A DNA stretch of 56,538 bases from an uncultured Actinomycetes bacterium (GTDB taxonomy: Bacteria > Actinomycetota > Actinomycetes > Nanopelagicales > Nanopelagicaceae): contig CAINRW010000135.1 of the NCBI GenBank assembly GCA_903852815.1, positions 1 through 56,538 on the forward strand. Direction: 5' to 3'. The notes under the pieces are model-generated. The model was given only the letters and a program-made list of their open reading frames with translations. It had not been told where the DNA came from and did no database searches. Each line of letters opens with the position of its first letter. Position 1 is the stretch's first letter. Positions 34,175 through 42,840 of this stretch are shown here, one piece after another. Made by a program: the position numbers and the translations under genes.

Positions 34175-35707
34175 ATGGCAACTGCGAAGAGTCCTGCGAA
34201 AACTGCAGCTAAGGGGAAAAAACCCGTCGGTCCCAAACCTGGAGAATTTCCAGGAAAGATCGTTGATATCGATGTATCAAAAGAAGTTTCGGAATCTTTT
34301 CTTGAGTATGCATACTCCGTTATTTATTCACGAGCTCTTCCAGATGCACGTGATGGTTTAAAACCAGTTCATCGTCGCATTTTGCATCAGATGGCAGATA
34401 TGGGATTACGCCCAGAGCGCGGACATGTTAAGAGCGCACGTGTCGTCGGTGAAGTAATGGGTAAATTGCACCCACATGGCGATGGTGCAATTTATGACGC
34501 CCTCGTTCGTATGGCGCAATCCTTTTCAATGCGTTTGCCACTCATTGATGGTCATGGAAATTTTGGTTCACTTGATGCTGGTCCAGCTGCAATGCGTTAC
34601 ACCGAAGCCCGTCTTGCAAGTGCGGCGATGGCCATGGTTGCCGAAGCCGATGAAGATACGGTTGATTTTGGCGCTAATTACGATGGACAGTTATCTGAGC
34701 CTTTAGTTCTACCTGCTGCTTATCCCAATCTTCTGGTCAATGGCGGATCAGGTATCGCAGTCGGTATGGCTACAAATATGGCACCTCACAATTTAGGTGA
34801 AGTTATCGCAGCGACTAAATTCTTAATTGAAAATCCGGCGGCAACTGTCAAGCAGTTAATGAATTATGTACCAGGTCCCGATTTTCCAACTGGTGGAGAA
34901 ATCGTTGGTCTTGAGGGTGTTCGCGAAGCCTATGCCACAGGCAAGGGATCATTTAAGGTCCGCGCCTCAGTTGAAATTGAAAAAGTCACTTCCCGCAAAA
35001 TGGGAATCGTAATCAAAGAGCTTCCATTCACGATTGGTCCCGAGAAAGTTGTAGAACGTATTGCAGCTCTTGTGAAAAATAAGAAGATCCAAGGAATCAG
35101 CGACATCATTGATTTAACTGATGGCCAAACAGGTACAAATGTTGTTATTGAAATTAAGAATGGTTTTGAACCAGAAGCAGTTCTCGAGCAACTCTATGCA
35201 CTCACACCGATGGAAGATGCGTTTTCAATCAATGCTGTAGCCCTTGTTAAAGGCAAGCCTCAAACTCTTGGTCTCAAGGAACTCCTAAAGGTCTTCATCG
35301 AACACCGCATTGAAGTAGTTCGTCGCCGAAGTGAGTTCCGTAAAGCTAAAGCGCAGAGCCGTCTAACACTGGTTGATGGTTTGCTTAAAGCAATTATTGA
35401 TATTGATAAAGTAATAAAAATTATCCGCGCAAGTGATGATGCTGCGCAAGCTAAAGATAAGTTAATTAAAGATTTCAAACTAAATGACGAGCAAGCTACG
35501 TACATCTTGGACATGCCGCTACGCCGATTAACTAAAATGAGCAAACTTGAACTTGAAACTGAGCAAAAACAACTCAAAGAGACAATTGCTGAGTTAACTA
35601 AATTGCTCAAGAGCGAAGATGCCATTAAAGCTCAAGTTTCTGCCGAACTCACCGCTATCAGTAAGTCATTTGCGACTCCTCGCAAAACAAGAATTGGCGC
35701 TGCCTAA
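34175..35707 (+). CDS. parC: DNA topoisomerase IV subunit A lacking the C-terminal domain
   Basis: This 510-residue type IIA topoisomerase subunit has a basic N-terminal extension and the winged-helix region HPHGDGAIYDALVRM. The catalytic tyrosine is in AAMRYTEARL (about residue 142), and the tower and coiled-coil region ends LTKMSKLELETEQK. The protein stops at TPRKTRIGAA, where typical ParC or GyrA (750-850 residues) continue into a beta-pinwheel domain. GTG of the next gene is 22 bases on, so no room remains for that domain. The quinolone-site serine is Gly here. Start could also be ATG at 34166. Its partner parE lies two genes away on the minus strand. Confidence 0.9.
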   Translation: MATAKSPAKTAAKGKKPVGPKPGEFPGKIVDIDVSKEVSESFLEYAYSVIYSRALPDARDGLKPVHRRILHQMADMGLRPERGHVKSARVVGEVMGKLHPHGDGAIYDALVRMAQSFSMRLPLIDGHGNFGSLDAGPAAMRYTEARLASAAMAMVAEADEDTVDFGANYDGQLSEPLVLPAAYPNLLVNGGSGIAVGMATNMAPHNLGEVIAATKFLIENPAATVKQLMNYVPGPDFPTGGEIVGLEGVREAYATGKGSFKVRASVEIEKVTSRKMGIVIKELPFTIGPEKVVERIAALVKNKKIQGISDIIDLTDGQTGTNVVIEIKNGFEPEAVLEQLYALTPMEDAFSINAVALVKGKPQTLGLKELLKVFIEHRIEVVRRRSEFRKAKAQSRLTLVDGLLKAIIDIDKVIKIIRASDDAAQAKDKLIKDFKLNDEQATYILDMPLRRLTKMSKLELETEQKQLKETIAELTKLLKSEDAIKAQVSAELTAISKSFATPRKTRIGAA

Positions 35708-35729
35708 CCCCTAGCCGTTAAACTGCGGC

Positions 35730-37328
35730 GTGATTTCAACCCAAGCGCTAGAACTTCGAGCAGGTGCTCGCCTTCTTGTAAAAGGTGTAACTGTTCGCAT
35801 TAATAGCGGTGACCGAATTGGTTTTGTGGGTCGAAATGGTGCAGGTAAATCAACGCTTGCAAAAGTCCTTGCTGGAGAAACGATGCCGGCTGGAGGCGCA
35901 GTTAATCGCACTGGAAAAATTGGCTATCTACCTCAAGATCCACGCACGGGAGATGAACCAGGCACCGTTATTGAACGCATCCTTTCAGCGCGCGACTTAG
36001 ATCAGATTACGCATCGCATGCGCGCAGTTGAAGAAGAGATGGCAACGGCCCAAGATGAAGCTCTAGAAAAAGCCATGGATCGCTATACCCGCGTCGAGCA
36101 AGAATTTAGTGCTGCTGGCGGTTATGCCGCTACTGCTGAAGCTGAAGCGATTGCCACGTCACTTGGAGTTTCAGAGGCAGTTTTTGGAAATGAACTGTCA
36201 ACTTTATCTGGCGGTCAACGTCGCCGAATCGAATTAGCACGCATTCTCTTTAGTGGAGCTGAAACGCTTCTGCTAGATGAGCCAACTAACCACTTGGATG
36301 CAGATTCAATTATGTGGCTGCGCGATTTTCTTGCTAAATACTCTGGCGGTTTAGTCATCATCTCTCACGATGTTAATTTAATTGAAACCGTTGTAAATAA
36401 AGTTTTTTACTTAGATGCCAACCGCAACGTCATCGATGTTTACAACTTAGGTTGGAAGGCATATTTATTACAGCGCGAGCAAGATGAACACCGCCGCAAA
36501 AAGGAACGTGCTAACGCAGAAAAGCGTGCTGAGATTTTGCAGAAGCAGGGCGAAAAAATGCGCGCCAAAGCATCCAAGGCAACAGCTGCACAAGGCATGT
36601 TACGTCGTGCTGAAAAACTACGAAGCGGTCTTGAAGATGTTCGAGTGAGCGACAAAGTTGCTCGACTGCGTTTTCCTACACCTGCCCCATGTGGAAAGAC
36701 TCCACTTTCTGGCGAAGAACTTTCAAAATCTTATGGCTCTCTTGAAATCTTCACTGACGTCTCGTGTGTGATCGACAAAGGTTCTCGTGTTGTAATTCTT
36801 GGTCTCAACGGTGCAGGTAAAACGACGCTGCTTCGAATCTTGGCTGGTGAACTTGAGTCCGATACTGGAAAAGTTGAACATGGCCATGGTTTGAAAATTG
36901 GTTACTACGCCCAGGAACATGAATCACTAGATTTTGAACGCTCAGTTTTAGAGAACATGATGTCGGCGACTCCTGATATCCGTGAACCAGAAGCCCGCAA
37001 TACTTTAGGTTCATTTTTATTCATGGGCGATGATGTTCACAAACCAGTGAAGGTTTTATCAGGTGGTGAACGTACGCGTCTTGCCTTAGCGGTTCTCGTC
37101 GTATCTGCTGCAAATGTTTTGCTGCTTGATGAGCCAACAAATAACTTAGATCCAGCATCACGTGCTGAAATCCTTGGCGCGCTAGCCGAATATCAAGGCT
37201 CAGTAATCATGGTTTCTCACGATGAAGGCGCAGTGCAATCTTTAAAACCTGAACGCGTTATCTTGTTACCAGATGGTGATGAGGATCTTTGGAAAGACGA
37301 AAATTTCGACTTAGTTTCTATCGACTAA
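35730..37328 (+). CDS. ABC-F family ATPase
   Basis: This 532-residue cytosolic protein has two ABC domains and no membrane segment. Domain 1 has GRNGAGKSTLAK and LSGGQRRRIELAR with LLLDEPTNHLD. A charged linker with KKERANAEKRAEI follows. Domain 2 has GLNGAGKTTLLR, LSGGERTRLALAV and LLLDEPTNNLD. ABC-F proteins act on the ribosome as translation factors or resistance proteins; which applies is unclear. GTG at 35730 lies five bases after TAAACT, a possible leaderless start. It shares the last four bases, CTAA, with parE. Confidence 0.92.
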   Translation: MISTQALELRAGARLLVKGVTVRINSGDRIGFVGRNGAGKSTLAKVLAGETMPAGGAVNRTGKIGYLPQDPRTGDEPGTVIERILSARDLDQITHRMRAVEEEMATAQDEALEKAMDRYTRVEQEFSAAGGYAATAEAEAIATSLGVSEAVFGNELSTLSGGQRRRIELARILFSGAETLLLDEPTNHLDADSIMWLRDFLAKYSGGLVIISHDVNLIETVVNKVFYLDANRNVIDVYNLGWKAYLLQREQDEHRRKKERANAEKRAEILQKQGEKMRAKASKATAAQGMLRRAEKLRSGLEDVRVSDKVARLRFPTPAPCGKTPLSGEELSKSYGSLEIFTDVSCVIDKGSRVVILGLNGAGKTTLLRILAGELESDTGKVEHGHGLKIGYYAQEHESLDFERSVLENMMSATPDIREPEARNTLGSFLFMGDDVHKPVKVLSGGERTRLALAVLVVSAANVLLLDEPTNNLDPASRAEILGALAEYQGSVIMVSHDEGAVQSLKPERVILLPDGDEDLWKDENFDLVSID

Positions 37329-39403
37329 GCGTCGATGTGCTCTCGATCTATCTCAGCATTTGCAATAAATTCTTTGCGCGGTGCAACATCACTTCCCATG
37401 AGAAGTTCAAACATCGCTTCTGCTGCAGTCGCATCTGAGACAGTTATTCTGCGCAAGGTGCGTGCATCTGGATCCATTGTTGTCTCGCGAAGCTGATCTG
37501 CATCCATCTCACCAAGACCTTTGTAACGCTGAATTGGCTCTTTCCAACGCTTTCCGGCTTTCTTTAAATCTGCAGTGATTTTCTTCATCTCATCATCGCT
37601 ATAGGTATAGATGTAATCGCCCTTCTTGCCTCCCCCACCCATAACTTCAATCCGGTGAAGTGGTGGAATAGCGGCAAACACGCGACCTGAATCAATAAGA
37701 GGACGCATATAGCGATACATCAAAGTTAAAAGAAGGCAGCGAATATGCGCACCATCAACATCTGCATCAGACATCAAGATAATGCGACCATAACGTGCCT
37801 CATCGAGTTCAAAGGATTTTCCAGAGCCCGCACCAATTACTTGGATGATAGATCCGCACTCTTTGTCTTCAAGCATCTGAGAAAGCGATGCCTTCTGTAC
37901 ATTAAGAATTTTTCCACGAATCGGCAGGATTGCTTGAAACTCTGAGTTACGTGCAGCCTTGGTCGTACCTAGAGCTGAGTCACCTTCTACGATGAATAAT
38001 TCAGTACGCGTTACATCTTCTGAGCGGCAATCTGAGAGTTTTGTCGGTAGAGATGATGATTCCAGGGCATTTTTTCGGCGTTGCAAATCTTTATGTGCAC
38101 GGGCACTAATGCGTGTTCGAGATGCTGCCGCAATTTTCTCAAGAACTAAGCGACCATTTGCTTTATCAATACGCTTTGACGTATTGAAATACTCTTTCAT
38201 CTTGTCCGCAACGACTGCTGAAACAATTCGCGTTGCTGCTGCAGTTCCGAGAACTTCTTTAGTCTGTCCTTCAAACTGTGGTTCAGACATTCGAACAGTA
38301 ACAACGGCAGTTAAACCTTCAAGAACATCGTCTTTAATTACATCGGCCTCTTTATTAGAAAGGGTTTTAGTTGAACGCAAAGCTTCATTAACGACTTTAA
38401 CTAAAGCGCGTTCAAAACCAACGACGTGTGTTCCACCTTTAGGTGTTGCAATGATGTTTACAAAAGATCGTTGAGTGGTTTCAAAACCATTTCCCCACTT
38501 CATCGCAATATCAACTTCCATATCGCGCTCTACTTCAGTGGAAACCATGTGGCCTTTGTCGTCAAGAACTGGAACGGTTTCTTGGTAGTGCCCAGTGCCG
38601 TAAATACGAATTACATCGCCTACTGGTTCATCTGGCTGAAGAAAATTACAATATTCAGTGATTCCGCTCTTGTGGAAAAAAGTCTCTGAAGTCTTGGCCT
38701 TAGTGCGGTTGTCGTTAACAATTAAAGTCAGCCCCGGAACTAAATATGACGTTTGGCGTGCACGTGCGTAAATATCTTCTAGATCAAGTTCAGCTTCTTT
38801 AAGAAAGATCTGGCGATCACTCCACCATTTAATTCGAGTTCCAGTTACTTTGCTTGAAATTTTGCCAATAACACGAAGTCCAGATTTCGGTTCGAATGGC
38901 GCTTTTGGTCCATCACCATCAAAAATTCCGGCCACTCCACGTTGGAAAGACATCCAATAGATTTTTCCATCGCGATCAACTTCTGCATCAAGTCGAGATG
39001 CCAAAGCGTTTACCACTGAGGCACCAACACCGTGCAATCCACCTGAGGCTGCATATGATCCGCCGCCGAATTTTCCACCTGCATGTAATTTCGTCAGAAC
39101 AACTTCAACACCAGTTAAGCCGGTCTTAGGTTCTTTATCTACGGGAATTCCGCGGCCATCATCATGGACTTCAACTGAGCCATCGGATTCAAGATTAATT
39201 TCAATTTTCTTGCAATGACCAGCAAGTGACTCATCAACAGAGTTATCGATAATTTCCCAGAGGCAGTGCATCAAACCGCGTGAATCGGTTGAGCCGATAT
39301 ACATACCTGGACGTTTGCGAACTGCATCCAGACCTTCTAAAACCGCTAGATCTTTTGCGGTATAGCTATCCTGCACATTCGTTGCGATATCTTTTGCGGC
39401 CAC
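37325..39403 (-). CDS. parE: DNA topoisomerase IV subunit B
   Basis: This 692-residue ATPase subunit has the GHKL domain: LEGLDAVRKRPGMYIGS, EIIDNSVDESLAGH, DGRGIPVD and GGLHGVGASVVNAL. The TOPRIM domain shows FIVEGDSALG and MSDADVDGAHIRCLLLTLMYR, and the C-terminus has QRYKGLGEMDADQLRETTM. The SRGLMHCLWEIID wording and length match actinobacterial ParE rather than GyrB. GTG start at 39403, eight bases after TAACCT, suggests a leaderless mRNA. It is convergent with the parC-abcF pair. Confidence 0.92.
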   Translation of the reverse strand: MAAKDIATNVQDSYTAKDLAVLEGLDAVRKRPGMYIGSTDSRGLMHCLWEIIDNSVDESLAGHCKKIEINLESDGSVEVHDDGRGIPVDKEPKTGLTGVEVVLTKLHAGGKFGGGSYAASGGLHGVGASVVNALASRLDAEVDRDGKIYWMSFQRGVAGIFDGDGPKAPFEPKSGLRVIGKISSKVTGTRIKWWSDRQIFLKEAELDLEDIYARARQTSYLVPGLTLIVNDNRTKAKTSETFFHKSGITEYCNFLQPDEPVGDVIRIYGTGHYQETVPVLDDKGHMVSTEVERDMEVDIAMKWGNGFETTQRSFVNIIATPKGGTHVVGFERALVKVVNEALRSTKTLSNKEADVIKDDVLEGLTAVVTVRMSEPQFEGQTKEVLGTAAATRIVSAVVADKMKEYFNTSKRIDKANGRLVLEKIAAASRTRISARAHKDLQRRKNALESSSLPTKLSDCRSEDVTRTELFIVEGDSALGTTKAARNSEFQAILPIRGKILNVQKASLSQMLEDKECGSIIQVIGAGSGKSFELDEARYGRIILMSDADVDGAHIRCLLLTLMYRYMRPLIDSGRVFAAIPPLHRIEVMGGGGKKGDYIYTYSDDEMKKITADLKKAGKRWKEPIQRYKGLGEMDADQLRETTMDPDARTLRRITVSDATAAEAMFELLMGSDVAPRKEFIANAEIDREHIDA

Positions 39404-39411
39404 GGGGCGAA

Positions 39412-39417
39412 AGGTTA
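39412..39417 (-). promoter_or_regulatory. -10 box for parE
   Basis: On the minus strand TAACCT is eight bases before the GTG at 39403, with no ribosome binding site between. Confidence 0.45.
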
Positions 39418-39537
39418 TCTTTCAATCGCCATAACCGGGTGCAAGCGCGCCGAGGCCGCACAATGTTCTCTTCTAATGTTCCCTTCTATGTTGATTAGTG
39501 GTGCCGACCACATGGAGCAAAAGGTGCGGTTGACCAT

Positions 39538-39543
39538 TACTGT
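39538..39543 (+). promoter_or_regulatory. -10 box for the secreted-protein gene (leaderless)
   Basis: TACTGT is six bases before the ATG at 39550. The rest of the 146-base parE divergent spacer holds no gene that I can support. Confidence 0.5.
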
Positions 39544-39549
39544 TCTGCA

Positions 39550-41529
39550 ATGAAAAAAGCCTTTGTAGCGATATTTGCCTTAATTGCCATGTTGCTGCAG
39601 CCGGCTCTGGCTTCCTCACCTCAAGAAATCAAAATAAAATTAAAGACAACTTACAAAATTGCTGGAGCTCCTGACACGCTTGCTGCCCTACAAGCCATTG
39701 GCCTTAACGATCGCTTTTTCATTTCGCAGACTGGCAACTTTCACCTAACACCTGCTCAAAGCCAACTGTATTGGCTAGACAATAGTTTTAAATTACATTC
39801 GGTAGTTCTCAACAAAAAGCAACTTGCTAAGCCATCTGGTTTTCTATCATTTAATGGTCGATATTTCTTCACCGCAAATCTAACATCGAATCGCAACGGT
39901 GCTCGCGAAATACTTTCCATAGATGCAAAAGACAAAATAAAGAAATGGCAAATGCCAGGTTTTAAATCTTGCGTGCCTGGAATCGCTGTTGGTGATTTCC
40001 TATACATGGGCTGCTACTTACCGCATCTAACAAGACCCAAGGGTTATAACGAAAACCGATTTGGGGCACATAGTTTCGGTGGTGGTTGGAATTTTAATGT
40101 TGATGCGATTTTCGCAATCTCAAAGAGCGACAAAATAACAAGGGTGGCAATGCCGGCCGGCCACACTGTTGACCTTATGTGGTTAGGTGCCCACCAAATT
40201 TTGGTACAAAGTGATTCTCTTACCGATGAAAGAAATCTCTCGTACTACTATTTAGAAAACGACAAGTTGACGTATCAATTCGATTTGCCCGACTCTGTCG
40301 GTATTGGCCAACTTACTTCTGCTGGTTGGACAATTAGTCTTCCAAGTGACATCAATCGTCCACTATTTGCTTGCCCAGCTAGGACGGTGCTTGGTGAAGA
40401 TGGTCAATTTAAAAACATTGCTACGTCACCTACGTGCATTCAAGGAATTCCAGATGCCAGAGCAACAGCGTTGGCCTTTCATGGATTCCTAACGGATGGT
40501 ACGAAGTTTCAAAATCAAGGCCAAGGCGAGTGTGCAAGTAATTTAAAGGGCAAAAGCACCATGTTTGTTGGGTTTTTCAATGGTGACGTTCTTTGTTACG
40601 ACAACTTTGAAACTGGCGACAATATGATTCATGCCTATCCTTCAACATACACAAGACCTGAATTACCTAGTGATAATTTTCCACTGATCAAACAAAGCAA
40701 AGTTCCCGTGGCCCCTGCGTACACACCAGAATCAACAACGCCGGCAACCACTTCTGGGTTCCCAACATCTTGCCCCGAGGTAATAAATACCGCGAATGCT
40801 AATGAGCCCCTTGTTGTCGGTTTCCATTTCGATGCAACAGATCAAAACTTTGTACGTATTGGTGAAGGAACAACTGTTGGGGTTACTCAACCAGCAAGTG
40901 TGGTTGGGTGTTATGCCGATTTTGAAACTTTATTGGATAGTCCCGGAGGAAATACTTTTGCCATTGGAAGTATCAGCCATGATGAGACTGGGTATTACTG
41001 GCTCAATCAACAAGGTGTTAAATGGGGATTAAAGCTCACGGGTTCTGTCATGAATACTGACAAAGCTAATCCCTACTATTCCGATGGTCATTCATTTGAA
41101 TTAATGAGTAACTTCCCTAAAGCATCAGTTCCTGCACCTTCGCCGATTCTTCAAGCTGCTGGAGTTGGTGATTCGAAGTGGCCAGTTAAATGTCCAGCAG
41201 TAACGGATACAGTTGGCGGTGCGCAACCAAAAATTTCGGGCTTTAAATTTGATGGTTCTGGGGGCGAAAATTACATGCGCCTAATAGATGGAGGAAGTTC
41301 GGCCGTCACAACACCAGGAAATGTTTTGGGTTGTTATGCCGACATCCCATCACTCAATGGAGCTCAAGCAAATGCGTGGCACATTGGATCAATTAATCGA
41401 GATGCCTCTGGCTATTACTGGTTGAATGCGGCCGGTGTTCGATGGGGACTAACGCTTTCAGGCACCGTTCTAATCACGGATAAAAACAATCCGTACTACG
41501 ACAAAGGTCACCAATTCATCACGTATTGA
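39550..41529 (+). CDS. Large secreted protein with duplicated C-terminal module, unknown function
   Basis: This 659-residue protein has a clear signal peptide (MKKAFVAIFALIAMLL, cleavage near ALA-SS, residues 22-23). Residues of about 30-380 are strand-rich with recurring tryptophans and glycines and could form a beta-propeller, but I see no family motif. A Pro/Thr-rich linker (about 385-405) leads to two related modules of about 112 residues (408-519 and 548-659). Each begins CP-V, has a VxGCYAD motif and GYYWLN...GV(K/R)WGL, and ends in NPYY-DGH-F. No anchor is visible at the C-terminus. It is isolated, with its own leaderless promoter. I do not recognise a function; surface binding is a guess. 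Confidence 0.75.
   Translation: MKKAFVAIFALIAMLLQPALASSPQEIKIKLKTTYKIAGAPDTLAALQAIGLNDRFFISQTGNFHLTPAQSQLYWLDNSFKLHSVVLNKKQLAKPSGFLSFNGRYFFTANLTSNRNGAREILSIDAKDKIKKWQMPGFKSCVPGIAVGDFLYMGCYLPHLTRPKGYNENRFGAHSFGGGWNFNVDAIFAISKSDKITRVAMPAGHTVDLMWLGAHQILVQSDSLTDERNLSYYYLENDKLTYQFDLPDSVGIGQLTSAGWTISLPSDINRPLFACPARTVLGEDGQFKNIATSPTCIQGIPDARATALAFHGFLTDGTKFQNQGQGECASNLKGKSTMFVGFFNGDVLCYDNFETGDNMIHAYPSTYTRPELPSDNFPLIKQSKVPVAPAYTPESTTPATTSGFPTSCPEVINTANANEPLVVGFHFDATDQNFVRIGEGTTVGVTQPASVVGCYADFETLLDSPGGNTFAIGSISHDETGYYWLNQQGVKWGLKLTGSVMNTDKANPYYSDGHSFELMSNFPKASVPAPSPILQAAGVGDSKWPVKCPAVTDTVGGAQPKISGFKFDGSGGENYMRLIDGGSSAVTTPGNVLGCYADIPSLNGAQANAWHIGSINRDASGYYWLNAAGVRWGLTLSGTVLITDKNNPYYDKGHQFITY
40771..41106 (+). 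repeat. Copy 1 of the duplicated secreted module
   Basis: Encodes residues 408-519 of the secreted protein. Shared landmarks with copy 2 are CPEV, GFHFDA, VVGCYAD, AIGSISHDETGYYWLN, GVKWGLKL and NPYYSDGHSF. The copies are diverged in DNA, so the duplication is old. Confidence 0.75.
41191..41526 (+). repeat. Copy 2 of the duplicated secreted module
   Basis: Encodes residues 548-659, ending at the stop codon. Landmarks are CPAV, GFKFDG, VLGCYAD, HIGSINRDASGYYWLN, GVRWGLTL and NPYYDKGHQF. It matches copy 1 along its whole length with few gaps. Confidence 0.75.
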
Positions 41530-41676
41530 TTGGTTGCTATTGGTTAATTACTTGCAAACGGCTTGCTTCAAGTTGTCTCAGATGCTGGAATTATCGATAT
41601 TTCTGTGTAAATTAACACCGAATTAACGAAAATACTTAGTTTTTATCAAGCGGGGAATATCTAGACATGGTTTGAT

Positions 41677-41696
41677 GTTCCATAGGAAGTAGGAAC
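41677..41696. promoter_or_regulatory. Inverted repeat upstream of the DUF7455 gene
   Basis: Arms GTTCC (41677-41681) and GGAAC (41692-41696) enclose a second small palindrome, TTCCATAGGAA. The position, 19 bases before the start codon, suits an operator or a leader hairpin. The rest of the 185-base gap from 41530 shows no gene or clear terminator. Confidence 0.3.
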
Positions 41697-41714
41697 CTAA
41701 GAACGGAGAGAGAT

Positions 41715-41930
41715 ATGTCAGAACAAGTAATGCTCGAATCAGTACCTCTTAACGCCCTTGACCGCTGCGATCGCTGTGGCGCCCAGGCCTATGTCCGTGC
41801 AGTTCTAGTAACCGGTGGCGAACTAATGTTTTGCGCCCACCACGGCAAGGAATATGCAGAAAAGCTAAAGGAAGTTGCAGTGAAGATTCAGGATGAGAGC
41901 GACAAACTCGTCCAAACACCTGCTAACTAG
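41715..41930 (+). CDS. DUF7455-type small zinc-binding protein
   Basis: This 71-residue protein has CDRCGAQAY (CxxC) and, 20 residues later, FCAHHGKEY, a likely four-ligand zinc site. A helical C-terminus follows. Homologues are widespread in actinobacteria, typically beside the principal sigma factor gene, which is also close here. The function is not established. The start is supported by GGAGAG upstream of the ATG. Its 3' end overlaps the convergent fusion gene by eight bases. Confidence 0.82.
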   Translation: MSEQVMLESVPLNALDRCDRCGAQAYVRAVLVTGGELMFCAHHGKEYAEKLKEVAVKIQDESDKLVQTPAN

Positions 41931-42837
41931 CTTTTACTTCTACCTGCCCAAGACCTTTTATTTCAACGCGATACGTGTTGCCTGCAACCATGTGGACACC
42001 AGTTGTGGCTGAACCGCTGTAAATAATTGATCCAGCCGCTATTTTCACACCAGTAGCAGCTGCTAATTTTGAGAACTCCACCACGGCCAACCAAGGATTA
42101 CCTTGAATTGCTGTGAGCGGTGCGGTTTCTACGCATTCACCATTTACAAAAACTTCAGCTGACAATGCATCTAAATTTTCTTGATGCGCTGGGACCCAAG
42201 CCCCGTAAGCAAAGGCTGCAGCACCTGCATTATCTGCAATTGCATCTTCGGCAGATGCCTCAACTTCACCAAAGCGATAATCCAAAATCTCCATGCCCGC
42301 AGCAACATGGCTAACGTAATCCAGTACTTGTGAAGGGTGAATCTCTTCGCTGATTTCCTTACTTAATTTAAAGACGACTTCAGCTTCGGCTCGTGGATAA
42401 ATCATTGAAGCAACTCGCACGCTTTCTGTGCATTGCATAGCATCAGTTAAGTAACCAAAAATAGTGGTGTACGTCGGTGAATCTTTTTTCGTTGAATCCA
42501 GCGCTCCCCCAACTTTAACCCCAACTAAAGTTTCACCAGATTCGATACGGTGCTTTAACTCGTTTTCACGAATCTCGCGAGCACGAACAGGTGTTGAACC
42601 AAATAGGTTGCATGGCTTAACGAGTTCGCGAGCATTTCGTAAGGCAGATGCGACGATTTTTACATATTCACCGTGAGAAGAGTCGCACCACGGTTTATCT
42701 TTCGACAACCCACAACCACAAATCTTGGGATTCGTTAGTGTTTCAATAACTTTTCCATCAACATCAACAACATCCACTTCACCGGTGATTTTAATGGAAC
42801 CACTTTTGGGGTTTATGAAAACCGTTGGCTTAGTCAT
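41923..42837 (-). CDS. CDGSH iron-sulfur domain fused to a 2-keto-4-pentenoate hydratase/FAH-like domain
   Basis: This 304-residue protein joins two domains. Residues 1-58 form a CDGSH-type [2Fe-2S] domain: KICGCGLSKDKPWCDSSHG, with ligands Cys40, Cys42, Cys51 and His55 in the family spacing, and Ser replacing Gly of the name-giving motif. Residues of about 61-304 resemble the MhpD/2-oxopent-4-enoate hydratase group of the fumarylacetoacetase fold: VGVKVGGALDST, FGYLTDAM, YPRAEAEVVFKL. No start codon is present at the junction, so it is one polypeptide. The reaction is unknown; the cluster may add redox sensing or structural support. Placed three bases downstream of sigA. Confidence 0.8.
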   Translation of the reverse strand: MTKPTVFINPKSGSIKITGEVDVVDVDGKVIETLTNPKICGCGLSKDKPWCDSSHGEYVKIVASALRNARELVKPCNLFGSTPVRAREIRENELKHRIESGETLVGVKVGGALDSTKKDSPTYTTIFGYLTDAMQCTESVRVASMIYPRAEAEVVFKLSKEISEEIHPSQVLDYVSHVAAGMEILDYRFGEVEASAEDAIADNAGAAAFAYGAWVPAHQENLDALSAEVFVNGECVETAPLTAIQGNPWLAVVEFSKLAAATGVKIAAGSIIYSGSATTGVHMVAGNTYRVEIKGLGQVEVKAS

Positions 42838-42840
42838 GGC

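Noticed and set aside
34175-39403. Reading the topoisomerase genes as gyrA/gyrB
   Set aside because: The HGNFGSLDAGPAAMRYTEARL-type region in the A subunit and the SRGLMHCLWEIID wording in the B subunit match actinobacterial ParC and ParE, and the genes are not in the dnaN-recF-gyrB-gyrA setting.
41530-41714. Terminator or small RNA between the secreted protein and DUF7455 genes
   Set aside because: Only a weak ACTTG/CAAGT repeat is present, with no stable stem plus T-run and no RNA family motif.
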